From Apophysomyces variabilis (Eukaryota > Mucoromycota > Mucoromycetes > Mucorales > Mucoraceae), in assembly GCA_002749535.1 (NCBI GenBank), contig MZZL01000407.1, positions 265,018 through 329,017 on the forward strand: a stretch of DNA of 64,000 nucleotides, read 5' to 3'. Made by a program: the position numbers and the translations under genes. Below the pieces are notes generated by a model. That model saw only the letters and a program-made list of their open reading frames with translations, was not told the DNA's origin and ran no database searches. This document shows, piece by piece, positions 34,086 through 49,643 of this stretch (position 1 is its first letter; every line of letters starts with the position of its first letter).

Positions 34086-36179
34086 TTAGAACAGAAAAGA
34101 AACAGGGTCAAGATCGACAATGTCTTTGTAATGCTCTGTCTTGCTTGGTTTCAACGGCTTTGGTTTCAATAAATCGGTCAGCGGCTTTCTGTCTCGTTTT
34201 CCTTCGTAAATGTAACTCTCATGTGATTTTTTGAGGGCTTCAATTGCATTCATGCATCGCTGTAACAGTTGCTATTATGAATGTCAGTAAGTTCCTCTAC
34301 GGCCGTACAACCCGAGTAAAATACCTGCAAGTTGAGAAAGAACTCCACAACATCCAGAACTGCTCGTTGGTTATGACGATCTTTGTTGATTTTGACTTTA
34401 CTATGCCGTTCAAAAGATATGAACTGGCCTTGTAGAACAGGGCGCATAATCCAAAGCCTAATATAATCATCTAAAACAACGGTTGTCGATTACCATCGCT
34501 GATGCGAAGCGATCAATAGGCTTCTTTACCTTTGGCACTACTATGAAGGAAGAACACTCGTATTTCGTCAGCCAACGATGGCTCAGCGTCCGGATAACTA
34601 CCGAGAATTTTTGCGAGCATGGTGTAACAACCAAATGCTCCTTTCACATGATCAAAAACGTGGCGTCCTTTGTCACGAGTACCAAATGACCCGGAGGCTT
34701 CCAAGAGCAGGACCTCGATTCCAGAGCTTCTCACGAATACCATGCCGTCTGCATTGTACCTTATATTTTCCAATGCTTGAAGCGGCGTTTCTCCGACACG
34801 AAAATCGTAGGCCAGCTCGGGAACGTTTGTTGCTGCGAGTCGGATGAACGGCCACAATGCATAATAGCAATATGCCGTTTCGGACTCTTTAAGATCACAT
34901 GGCCGATCCTTATGATGGATATGATCGGAGCTATCAAGAGACGGAATAATTAATCACGGCTCGCTCGGATAGAACCAGATTAGAGAAGAACTTACAATAC
35001 TTGAAAAATACGCGATATTAGGGCGAAGGTCTTTTCGTCATAGTTTTCAGGCAACTCGTTTGTGCTAAAGATCGACGACGTGCAAAGTTCGGTGCCCTAT
35101 GCAATAGGAAAAGAGTTAACGATATATGTAAATACTATTTACCTTAATTCTGAACTTACGTAGCTATCGCTACCTAACGTCATGGAAACGTACTGTCTCC
35201 ATATCATCCAATTTGTTTTCGCCAGCGGAGCCTCATAGTTTATTATGTCGTATATATATTGCGGTATATCAGCTTGCTTTACAAGATTGTAACCGCATTG
35301 GATGATACCGACTGCTTCCAATCTAACGATATGTCAAACTTCGCTGCAGATTCTACTCGCACTTATTATACCCCATACCTGTAATAGTGAGAGTTTTCAA
35401 AGCTTGTTCGGGCAATAAAGTCAGCGTAAATTGCCGCAGGTGATGCGGTCTATTTAAAAGAAGGCGAACCACGATAGAATATGGTATAAGTTGCAAGGAT
35501 AAAGAGGGTTGATAATAACCGCATTTTCCAGTAGTACCTCACTGTTATCTGTGGATTGCAGGCCACTGTTATCAAGGGAACTGCTAGTAGTCATGCTTAT
35601 TAAAACCCATCTGGAAATGTACTATCTTTTTTGAACTTACTCTTTACTGTGTCCTGTCGCCACTCGCTTCGGAGCTCTCGCAGTGTCAGGGGCTTAAATT
35701 ATTGGAGTGAGCTCAAGCACGTTCACTCAATAACAGACTTCTGTGGTAATAGACATACCTGTATCTGATACCTCTCGTTTAGCGCCTGGCTTGTCGTAGC
35801 CACTGCTGGAGCTGGTGCTCGTACTTGTGCTTGCGTCATCGCTTGTGCTGATGCTGGAGCTGGTGCTTGTGCTGTTTCCGCCAATATTTACGTTGCCGCT
35901 CACAGTGTTTCTAAATAAAAACTTAGACAAGCAAACCCAAAATAGAAATTCGAATTCATGCATACGCTATTATTTTTGCGTTCTAAAATACGAATCAGTT
36001 ATTATATTTGAGAATGTTGAAGTATTTTTTGTCGGCTACGGTACCTGATTAAATACGACTGGGGTTTGTTCACTCCCGCCAGTGGTCGATTTGAAATGCC
36101 GCTGCTCACTTTCGATGGGCGCAGTAACAGTCTCAGACGCATATAATTCATCCTGAACACCATTGCCCTTAGCCATCAT
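34086..36179 (-). CDS. Multi-exon orphan protein of a Mucoromycota-type family, possibly decaying
   Basis: Unknown function. Well-supported minus-strand exons are about 35322-35160 (LVKQADIPQYIYDIIN), 35096-34996 (FSTNELPENYDEKTFALISR), 34930-34530 (SDHIHHKDR ... YALWPFIRLAA ... LLLEASGSFGTRDKGRHVFDH), 34457-34325 (LWIMRPVLQGQF) and 34259-34086 (AIEALKKSHESYIYEGKRDR, TAA stop). Splice sites between them are good and introns are 63-72 nt. The upstream part is less certain: a first exon 36179-36045 (MMAKGNGVQDELYASETV) and a Ser/Thr-repeat exon near 35900-35750. The AAA-G/GT donor at 34530 and the acceptor at 34457 leave a one-base phase mismatch, so either a frameshift or an unseen splice variant exists. 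The EASGSFGTRDK block resembles uncharacterised proteins I recall from Mucorales. Confidence 0.5.
35800..35875 (-). repeat. Ser/Thr codon repeat
   Basis: Imprecise tandem copies of a GCTGGAGCTGGTGCTTGTG-like unit. On the minus strand they encode alternating Ser and Thr (STSTSSSISTS ... STSTSTSSSSG) within the orphan gene. Confidence 0.55.
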
Positions 36180-37990
36180 GCTCGTTTTTCACGTACATGT
36201 GTCAAGAGTTTACCTTGAATCTCTTCCAATTTTTTAAATACTTTTCAGCAATTGACTTTAGCAGCACACTGCCGTTTCAACCTGATCAAGTCCTTGTTTA
36301 TATAGTCCAACAAAATGTTATCGCTTTTTCCTGGATATTCCGCTCTGTACGCAGAAATAATTGCAGAAGGTTTGTATTCATTGGAATCGCGATGTTGAAA
36401 CTAATCCATGATTGTATGTGTCAACAATTGACAGTGCCAGGAACCTGAGCCGCCTTAGAAACCCATTTTAACGATACGCGGGGCTTAAATACAGTCTCGT
36501 GGCTCGACCAACAGTCAAATTTCTCATCTCTCTATAAGTATACTGCATTTTCGAGACTTTTGCGCCCAAACCCATTTTGCCAGTATTTCAACCAGTTTCG
36601 CGCAAGCTATTCCGGCCCTCGTACTCTTCAATGGATAAATAGGAGTCTTTAGTTGGGAGAAAAGAGTACGTCTAGTAACGAATTAGAAGAATAGGTTCGT
36701 CTTATATATCGTTGGATGCTTTCCACGAAGGCCTAAAGGTTCGAGTTGTCCTCGGTAACAACCTTGGTAGGTTAGTGGGTCAAGATAGGTGAGGTGCAAT
36801 GAATGGGTAGAAGAATATTAAGAAGAACAATTACATAGGCATTGTTTAGGAACTTCAGGGGTACGGGAGAAGGGTCAAGTGCTTTGCAAAGTGTAGTGAC
36901 TAGTTTTACGTATTGTGTAATTGACCACCATCCATTTTGATATACACGAAAAGTTGCTAAATGATATGATCCTTATATGGAGAATTATTGTTTGTTCCTG
37001 TAGATATGTACGTTCATCGAGCACTGTCCATTTATCTCTGTTTCTTTCATATTCTATTGCCAATGAAAGTAACCATGCCTACGCTAACTTTGTCCTTCGC
37101 TCTATATTGTTCATATGACGTAAGGTCAAGGTCCAGAAGCTACGTTATATGATACAGGTACCTGGACCTCAAACATTCATTCTGTCTTCTTTTTTGCTTA
37201 TCTGAAATCATTGACCACAAGCTATACTGGCTTATTTACGTCCTTACGTCTCCAAATGGTTTTTCGCAGGAAGGTATTTGGCATAGTATCTCTGATATAG
37301 ATGATCTTATATAGTTTAATCGTATTTGGGTTTGTTATCCTTTTGAATACGACAGATAAATAGGAAAATGTTACTGTTCGCAGCAACTAGCTTTAACTTA
37401 TTCTATTAGTGAGTTCATGACCAAATGATGAATATATGGCTACGGTGGCATATATCTAAACTAGCCGAAAACGAATGGTGTTGGAATGCTTTATTCCGCC
37501 CGTAAAGCTCTTCGAAGGAATGTATATCATTCGATAAGCAGTACGTTAGATTGATGAAGTTATGAACCAGACATGCACCAGCCAGCTGAAAGCATAAAAT
37601 CATAGCAAGGCAGGAAGAAGAGAAAGCGCATAAAAGGAATGACAATAAGAGGAATAAATAGTCCAGCACCCAACGCGATTATCCGGGTTGTCCGGAAAGA
37701 GATGGAAGATGCATTAGTAAAATGGCACACATCAATCAATCAACAGTCGCGCAACAACGATACATAATTGAGCGCTGATGTTGTTTCCTCGGCTCATCCA
37801 GCTAAATCATCCAAAGGGTAATCAGTCGAATGTTGATCTTTTTCAGCATCTGAAAGGTTGACCTAACTACTACACCTTCACTGTAGATTACTGAAGCTGC
37901 AAATGTCGTTCACTTTTCGATGGGAGTAGTTTTTCTACTGTATTTTACAAGTTAAATCTAAGATACTGTTCTTTCTTTCGGATTTATCAT
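36180..37990. other. No gene supported
   Basis: AT-rich and lacking motif-bearing frames. An imperfect inverted repeat around GGTCCAG/CTGGACC lies at about 37126-37157. Confidence 0.35.
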
Positions 37991-38957
37991 CTATCGGCCA
38001 CCATAGTATACGTTCTGCACATCCACCAATTTTTTCCCTCGCATTCTTGCAATATCTTCCGGTAACTTTTGATTGGAGAGAGCTTCGAAGGTTGCCTTAA
38101 TCACATTCATAGGAGTAGTAGAGCCTCTAACCTTTCCGCTTAAATCGTGAATACCGATGCATCCGCAGATTTCGTGAATATAACGGTTAGCACGACATCC
38201 AAAACCTACATGATTCAGAAAAAAAATTGGTTATTTTTCTCTTCCCAAAATCAAAAAGAAACAAAGATTGCGTTTCTTGTTTTCTTCTTTTTACCTGGAG
38301 GTCTGCTTCGCAAGTCTAAGGTGGTAGAGTGGAATTTGTGATGAATATCCATGGCAATAGTACGGTCATCATATCTATGGAAATAGCGCAGATTTTTTAT
38401 CGCTCGGTTGGTTGCCTTGCGCACGGCTCTGCTGGCTTCTTCATCTTTACCCTCACCATAGCCGGCGAGGCCATTCTGATTGCCAACCACGACTAAGGCG
38501 TACATCGACGGCTGTTTTCCTTTGCCGTTCATGTTCACAACACGCTTCACCACCAGAGCTTTCTTGACAAGGTTTGCTTGTTCCGATGCAGTAAGGGGCG
38601 TATCAATGATATCTGTGACGGTGTTGAGGGCCATGTCAGCTGGACGATTGAATGGAAATGTTTTCGACTGTTCAAGTGTTTGCTGCTTTTCGTCGGGAAA
38701 GTCCAAAACGGAATCAAGCTTCGTCATGTCAGGTAAACTCTCTTTTGTAACTTTTTCATGTCGCAATGGTTTGCCTTTCTCCACAGTTGCATAGTGTCGC
38801 GCGGCACAAGCTGCCACTAGGGGGAAGGAATAAAACAAGAATGAGACATGCTAAAAAAAAAAAAGATAGGAGACTCATTGTATCTCTGCTTACCACAGCC
38901 AACTTTTGGAGCAGATAGCACTGAGAGGTTCTTCAACGACCGAGTTAATGACAGCAT
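37991..38957 (-). CDS. MRPS5: Mitochondrial small-subunit ribosomal protein uS5m
   Basis: Component of the mitoribosome small subunit. Exons 38957-38894, 38816-38295 and 38205-37991 give 266 aa, with introns of 77 and 89 nt. The N-terminus is Ser/Leu/Arg/Lys-rich with few acidic residues (MLSLTRSLKNLSVLSAPK), a mitochondrial targeting sequence. The S5 double-stranded RNA-binding block is visible as VKRVVNMNGKGKQPSMYALV, continuing into VVVGNQNGLAGYGEGKDEEA. The C-terminal S5 domain (GCIGIHDLSGKVRGSTTP-MN, then ATFEAL) is completed only by splicing exon 3. It is divergent from NDUFS8, 772 nt between start codons. The symbol follows the human nomenclature. Confidence 0.92.
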
Positions 38958-39060
38958 GAGGTCAATGACAGCCTATCCCTGCGTGGAAAAGAAAGCTTCA
39001 AACAAATTGACTGTTTTGAAGCCATAAAATCAACAGTCCTCCCTGTCTTCAGAATTTCGG

Positions 39061-39080
39061 CCAATCATATCAGTGATTGG
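39061..39080. promoter_or_regulatory. Inverted pair of CCAAT boxes
   Basis: CCAATCA (39061-39067) faces TGATTGG (39074-39080) across 6 nt, about 105-125 nt upstream of the uS5m start. CCAAT is the site of the fungal HAP/NF-Y complex, which controls respiratory genes. Function here is inferred. Confidence 0.4.
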
Positions 39081-39729
39081 TAAATGTGCCTGTCAAAGTC
39101 CACGAACAAGTTCGTGTCATTTCTTTATTATAATTGCACTTCTATCAAAGAATTCAAGTGTTATATCATTGATAAGCCCACAAAAAGCAGTTATTGTACT
39201 ATATGGTTGATTGTATTATCGCCTTTATTTGGGGTCTTCATCCGTTCAATTATCCCGGCCCATTGAGTAGTTTAGAGATAATCGAAACTCCAGATAATTT
39301 ATACTTAACATAGTTCAAAAAACAAGAACAAAAAGGCTTTAACCAGCACTCCAGAAACAACTACAGGGAAGGAGGACGACATATCAACACAGAGCAAAAC
39401 CAAAATATTCCATGTAAGAATGCCTTTAGAAACAGACTACAAGTGCAAAAACTCGCAGTTGAAAATATTTTTGTGGTTGGAAGGAGTACGGATACCATTA
39501 AGATACCATCGCTATGCGGTGGGAATAAAGTTCTGATGATAGCGGGTGCCATTCGTATGGGACAGACGTTAACATTTCAACCAGCGAAAATTTTTGTGAC
39601 GTCAAAATTCACTATTAGACAAAAACATCATGGACGAACGAATACTCGCCCTTGCAACAAGCCCTCGGCGTTCGCTTTGATACGTACAACCTTTTCCCCC
39701 CACTCTTTTTTTTTCTTCTCTTTTAAAGC
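39081..39729. other. Intergenic region between uS5m and NDUFS8
   Basis: No gene seen. A pyrimidine-rich stretch at 39692-39725 directly precedes the NDUFS8 start. Confidence 0.4.
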
Positions 39730-40777
<1,048 letters not shown>

Positions 40778-41305
40778 AGAAACAGAGGAATTTATTACGA
40801 TTTCCACATTAGAGAACTCCCACTTATGATAGGATGATCTAAGTGCGAGGAAAGAATAAAAAAGTATGCTATTCTCTTATAGCTATTTTGTCAGGGTACA
40901 AAGAAAGTGAATAAGTTATGATTGCGGGCTTGAAATGAGACATTTTTACTAGCAAAAATCATACTTGTGGATGTTAGGTGGTTATTTGATTGTTTAGCTA
41001 CATTTCAATCTATTCTTTGTGCGTGTTTGATAGATCGAAGAAAGGGACATGGAAGAAATATTGTTTGCTTGTGGAGGGGAAAACATGTCGTTGCTTTGGC
41101 ATAATTGATCAGCACGTGTGGAAGACCTGTTTCGTTCTTGTCGGATAAAATGACCCAACTTCATGCGATTCCCATTTTTACCGTACTCAGAATTCCCATT
41201 TCGGAGTTTCGGTTTTTAAAAGAAGCATGGATGGAGGGAAAATGAACCCATTCTATCTCTTCTCTTTCCATATTTCTTTCGACACTCTTGTTTGACTTGA
41301 CCAAC
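40778..41305. other. Intergenic between NDUFS8 and the F-box gene
   Basis: NDUFS8 3' region and F-box upstream region. No gene seen. Confidence 0.4.
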
Positions 41306-43636
41306 ATGGTGTTGACGCGTCGCCAAAAGAGAGCCCTTGAGGCAGAAGAAGCTAAAAAGAATGGCAAAGAAGATAAAATGGACGTGGACACAGTTGAACA
41401 AACCCCAACAAATCAGAAGACGTCCCGCCCACCAGCAAAACGCCAGAAAACAACAACTACAAAAAAAAGGACAACAAATACGACTAAAAAGAAATCATCT
41501 GTCGTTGAAAAGAAACTAAATACATATACCATTATAAGAACATCAGATGTATACTTACCAACAGAAGTGTGGAGAATGATATTTTCCTACCTACGGCCTT
41601 CGCAGTTGGGCATTCTGGCATCAGTGTGTCGTAATCTGAACAACATGGTCATTAACCTATCCTTGTGGAAAACAATATGTGAGAAAGGCAACCTAGGTGT
41701 ACCGAAACGAAAATATAGGAATTACTTTGCACTTGCCGCAGGATTCCATTCTTGCATTTGTGAACAGTGCTACAGAAAATGTCGTCTATCAGGATCTTCT
41801 GCCGCACTGCCAGTCATGATCGAGTCGGAGCATAGACAAATCCGGATGTGCTTACCTTGCCGCCGTGACTACTATGAAATCCATCCTGAGCCATTGCCGT
41901 CAGAAGAAACTGAAAGCAACAATGGAGAGTTGTCTAACGGTGACAACAACAACAGTAGCAGCAATAGTAGCGATACAACAACCACAACAGCCACAACAAC
42001 TGAGGCCGATAATGGCAATGCGGATGCCGAAAATAGTCAACAGGCTCAACCACAAGCACAGACGCAAACTCCGGGTCGCAGACGAAGGCGTGAACGTGTC
42101 ACAAAGTCTGCTGCTATGGCGGAATTTAAATTGACAGAGGGACAACTCAGTGAGATTCCATGCACTTTGCATCGCAATCCGTATTACCGCTCTGCGGCGC
42201 CAATGCGCCTTTACGATATGGATGATCTTATTGTACTTGCTCGCCGTGTTCATGGTGGCGATGTTGGTGTAAAGGAGGCTTTGGAAGCATCCAGCACACG
42301 CAGTCGGAAGACGATGGAATCAAGAGAAAGAAATCAGGAGATTCGTCGTGAAAAACTTGTAGCAAAACTACAAGAACATGGCATGGAGATGAGCGAGTCT
42401 CAAGTGCTTTGCAATAACTATATTCGCTCCAACGCTGGTAGTCCTGATTCGATTGTCGAAGAAATCCGGAAACAGCGTGAGCTACAGAGAAGACGTGATG
42501 AACGACGACGATTGCTGCGTGAGAAATTAGCTGCCGCTGGTATGAATGAAGCAGAAGATCAATGGGCATGTGACAGCTATGTCTTGTATGAGTCCGGAAC
42601 TCCAGAAAGTATCATCACCAAGATTGCAGAAAAACGTGAGCTGAATGCGCGAACGGAAGAGAGACGACAACGCATCACCAGCGCTCTTAATGCAGTTGGT
42701 TTGAATCTGCGGGCCGATTCATCCTTGTGTTCGCAATACATTACTCAAGGAAAAGGCAACTTGGAAGAGATTGTGACCATTATGATGGAGATGGATTGGT
42801 ACTTCCGTTGCACAAACTATGCATCTGCCCGTTATATCGAGGTAGAATATGATGATTATGATGACTGGTACGATTCGGAAGAGTCGGACTGGTCAGACTG
42901 GGGTTATTTCCGAGGCCCACGACGTATGGTGGATAGTGACCATGGGAAACGCGTTGCCCTCACGGGTTGGGTGAAAGCTCGACTGGCAAGTGGGAATCTT
43001 CAACCAGTATCGGAAGATCCTGATACGCCTGAACGACCTCCTCGTTCGTTATGGCCAGAAATTGCACGCAAATCCGTTGCTCTCTTGTTGGGCGTCGCCG
43101 CAGACAGACTTGTCGCCGAAGCTGATAAAAGTTTGGGTTCAGAAATTCTTCGTACGGATCCTGAGCAGTTTACTTTGGATGAACCAACCATCATCCGATT
43201 ACTCGATCAGTCCTCACCCACCCGACATGAACGCTATTCTTTCCATCCGCCCCCACCACCTTCCCCTCCTGCCGATCAAGCCCAGCGTGCCTCTTCCGAT
43301 TCTTCCGAAAAGAACCAAAGAACGTCGTTCTCCGACTTTTTGCGTCAGCAACTAGGTGGAAATCGCTTTATGGATATTTTCAGCCAGGCCAAAAGAAGAA
43401 TCTACGATAATCAAGCTCGAAAGTTTGTGATTGATCACAATGCTGTCGGTACTCGCCCGTTCCGCTTAGAAAACTGGTTACAGCAAGGCAGAATGAGACG
43501 CCCCGAATGGAAAGAAGCTACACGACAATTTATTCAAAATGAAGTGCCTCAGATGGAAGCAGAACTGGGAATCCATCGTCAAGTCCTTACTAAGCTGGTG
43601 AACAGTACCTCCAATATTCTCTTGCAAACTTTCTAA
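41306..43636 (+). CDS. F-box protein with three tandem helical repeats
   Basis: Probable substrate receptor of an SCF ubiquitin ligase. Single-exon frame of 776 aa; the start at 41306 is the first ATG and has a good context (CAACATGG). A basic, Thr/Lys-rich N-terminus is followed by the F-box (YLPTEVWRMIFSYLRPSQLG, about 82-125), then a Cys-rich segment (CICEQCYRKC and CLPC) that may bind zinc. A Ser/Thr/Gln low-complexity region spans about 205-260. Residues about 343-505 hold three repeats of about 53 residues, each with an R/K-rich helix, REKL-like Leu positions, a C-x2-Y-[IV] core and ExI. An acidic Asp/Tyr/Trp patch (YDDYDDWYDSEESDWSDWGY) follows. No known substrate domain (WD40, LRR, Kelch) is seen. 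Confidence 0.8.
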   Translation: MVLTRRQKRALEAEEAKKNGKEDKMDVDTVEQTPTNQKTSRPPAKRQKTTTTKKRTTNTTKKKSSVVEKKLNTYTIIRTSDVYLPTEVWRMIFSYLRPSQLGILASVCRNLNNMVINLSLWKTICEKGNLGVPKRKYRNYFALAAGFHSCICEQCYRKCRLSGSSAALPVMIESEHRQIRMCLPCRRDYYEIHPEPLPSEETESNNGELSNGDNNNSSSNSSDTTTTTATTTEADNGNADAENSQQAQPQAQTQTPGRRRRRERVTKSAAMAEFKLTEGQLSEIPCTLHRNPYYRSAAPMRLYDMDDLIVLARRVHGGDVGVKEALEASSTRSRKTMESRERNQEIRREKLVAKLQEHGMEMSESQVLCNNYIRSNAGSPDSIVEEIRKQRELQRRRDERRRLLREKLAAAGMNEAEDQWACDSYVLYESGTPESIITKIAEKRELNARTEERRQRITSALNAVGLNLRADSSLCSQYITQGKGNLEEIVTIMMEMDWYFRCTNYASARYIEVEYDDYDDWYDSEESDWSDWGYFRGPRRMVDSDHGKRVALTGWVKARLASGNLQPVSEDPDTPERPPRSLWPEIARKSVALLLGVAADRLVAEADKSLGSEILRTDPEQFTLDEPTIIRLLDQSSPTRHERYSFHPPPPPSPPADQAQRASSDSSEKNQRTSFSDFLRQQLGGNRFMDIFSQAKRRIYDNQARKFVIDHNAVGTRPFRLENWLQQGRMRRPEWKEATRQFIQNEVPQMEAELGIHRQVLTKLVNSTSNILLQTF

Positions 43637-43821
43637 CCTTTCTTTCCTCCGTCTTATCCGACTTACTGTCTTCTCTTGCGAATGAACATTCTTTTGCAAC
43701 ATCCAAGCCTTGCTCTCTTGCTTTATCTAGCTATTCAAACCCCATCTATTCTTCATCTATTAATTCAATACTTTGCTTTTCTTTGCTTTCGCCCTAAATT
43801 TGGCTTATGTTGCACCACCAC

Positions 43822-43827
43822 AATAAA
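43822..43827 (+). terminator. Polyadenylation hexamer of the F-box gene
   Basis: AATAAA 186 nt after the stop. Confidence 0.4.
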
Positions 43828-43910
43828 ACAAACTAATTTCACTACGTTAATCCTTCTGTTACAATAACAAAATGACTTGCTGTATTGTTCACTTGAATCT
43901 AGATTCCGAA

Positions 43911-43929
43911 TGATGATGATGATGATGAT
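43911..43929 (+). repeat. (ATG)n microsatellite
   Basis: About six uninterrupted copies of a TGA/ATG unit. Confidence 0.8.
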
Positions 43930-44561
43930 CTTTTTTATTGTTTTACAGAGATGATGCTTCTTAGCTCAATAGCTCAAGAATAAGTACAAAAGATACACAT
44001 GCACAATCATATCCAAAGACAAACTGCTAGCATTACACAAGACATAAAATAGAAAGATGCAGCTTTATAGAAGGGAACGGATCCTGAGTGTGCCATTTTA
44101 CTAAAACTTATGCTGTTTAAATGTCCTACACTGGTATCAGTCGCGATGTTTGTGAAAAGCATGATTATCGTGATCTTTATCTCAAATGAGAATCAAAGCG
44201 TCCGAGAGGTAAGAAGGAGGAAATGCATATTTTTTCTTTCTGATCTTAGGAACTGGACTGTGCTCCATTTCCAAAAGGTAAAGTCGCATCTTGCAAACTC
44301 ACTTAGTGCATTGGACAAGCTGAGCTTGACGCTAATAAGTCCTATTGCTTGCCACCTTGTTAAGAGTATGAATCGATTTATAAATCATATAATAAACAGG
44401 CGGCAATTGAATGCTTTGTTTGATTATGTATTTGCGTAGTATGGCAGATCTTCTTTTATTCTTTTTTGATTAGGATGTAAATTTTCCCATCCTCCCATTC
44501 ATAAGGGAAATGGGGTCTTCATTAGTAAGTAATAAGGTAAGTGATTTTGATCCTCGCCCGG

Positions 44562-48596
<4,035 letters not shown>

Positions 48597-49031
48597 TTTA
48601 GAGTAGAAAAAAGAGCAAAGCAATGAATGAGTGAGTAAAAGAACGGTGAAAAAGATTGAAAAAGCGTCAGAGCAGCAACGGAGTTGAAATGGGCTTTTAG
48701 GCTGTTCCACCCTGAGAAAAGGAAACGAACAAAAACCCCTGCTTAAAGAAAACACACGGATAACAAAAAAATCTGAAATAAAATGATCTAAGATTGGTCT
48801 TTTATTGAATCCCTTATCATCCAATAGCTCAACAGAAAAAGTTGTATTCCACATAATAAGCATTGGTTGCTTCATGCACAATGACAGGCCGACGGTGATT
48901 GGAAAAAAAAGTTGAGCTGTATGGCGGGAAGGATGGGATGAATTACGCAAGTCACACTCACCCTTTCTGGTAACAACATTTTGTTTTCTCAACTTCCCTC
49001 TCGCTCCATAGATAAAAACCTAAACCCAACC
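48597..49031. other. Shared upstream region of PKC1 and uL23m
   Basis: 435 nt between divergent start codons. An inverted CCAAT (ATTGG) lies at about 48897 and AT-rich runs occur. Several stops exclude coding use. Confidence 0.45.
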
Positions 49032-49643
49032 ATGGCCACACCATTCCGTCAGGGCTTGAGTACGTAGAAAACTTTGGGTGTCTTTTCTTTCCTTTCTATT
49101 CGTTGTCACCTAAAGAATGAAAAGAAATACGACGAAAAAAAGAAGAAGATTGAAACGACAAGCACTAAACAATAGGCCGTGTTTTTGTTTTTTTCTTTCT
49201 ATATAGACAAGGTGTACCTGCCTAACATCGTGTTCCAAATGATCCGCTCGCCCAACTTACAGCCCAACCAGGTCGCTTTCCGTGTTCCACAGAATTGCAA
49301 CAAGTTTGATATTCACTCTTATTTGACCAACATTTACGGTGTCAATGTCCAAGAAGTCCGTACCATGAATTACGCGGCTCAATACAAGCGAGGACCCAAT
49401 GGCCCCCGCAAAATCCACTCGGCCTACAAGAAAGCCGTTGTCACGCTAGACCAACCTTTTCAATGGCCAGCCGAACCGGAATGGTGCAAGGTCGATATCA
49501 AACAAGTGGATGTGCAACGAGTAGCGTCGATGAACAAAATGAAGGGATGGCGAATTCGACTGACCGAGAAGCAAAGAGAAAACAAGCAGGAGGTTTATGA
49601 CAAAATTGCAGCTCGTTCAGAAGCAGAGCAAAAGAAGAAATAG
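49032..49643 (+). CDS. MRPL23: Mitochondrial large-subunit ribosomal protein uL23m
   Basis: Mitoribosome protein at the peptide exit tunnel. Exons 49032-49059 and 49207-49643 (147-nt intron, GTACGT...TATAG) give 154 aa. The joined start reads MATPFRQGLNKVYLPNIVF, where KVYLPNIVFQMIR is the mitochondrial uL23 signature. Further blocks are FRVPQNCNKFDIHSYL, TNIYGVNVQEVRTMNY and KKAVVTLDQPFQWP. The C-terminus is a charged helix. The yeast counterpart is called Mrp20; naming across species is inconsistent. Confidence 0.9.

Larger units (their letters stand above)
43637..44561. other. Convergent intergenic region
   Basis: Contains the F-box gene AATAAA at 43822-43827 and an ATG-trinucleotide microsatellite at 43911-43929. 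A 109-codon plus-strand frame at 44110-44439 has no supporting feature. Confidence 0.4.

Noticed and set aside
37126..37157. Imperfect inverted repeat around GGTCCAG/CTGGACC
   Set aside because: Only a 7-9 bp stem with mismatches, which is within chance expectation for 64 kb.
38480..38794. 104-codon plus-strand frame
   Set aside because: Shadow of uS5m exon 2 on the opposite strand.
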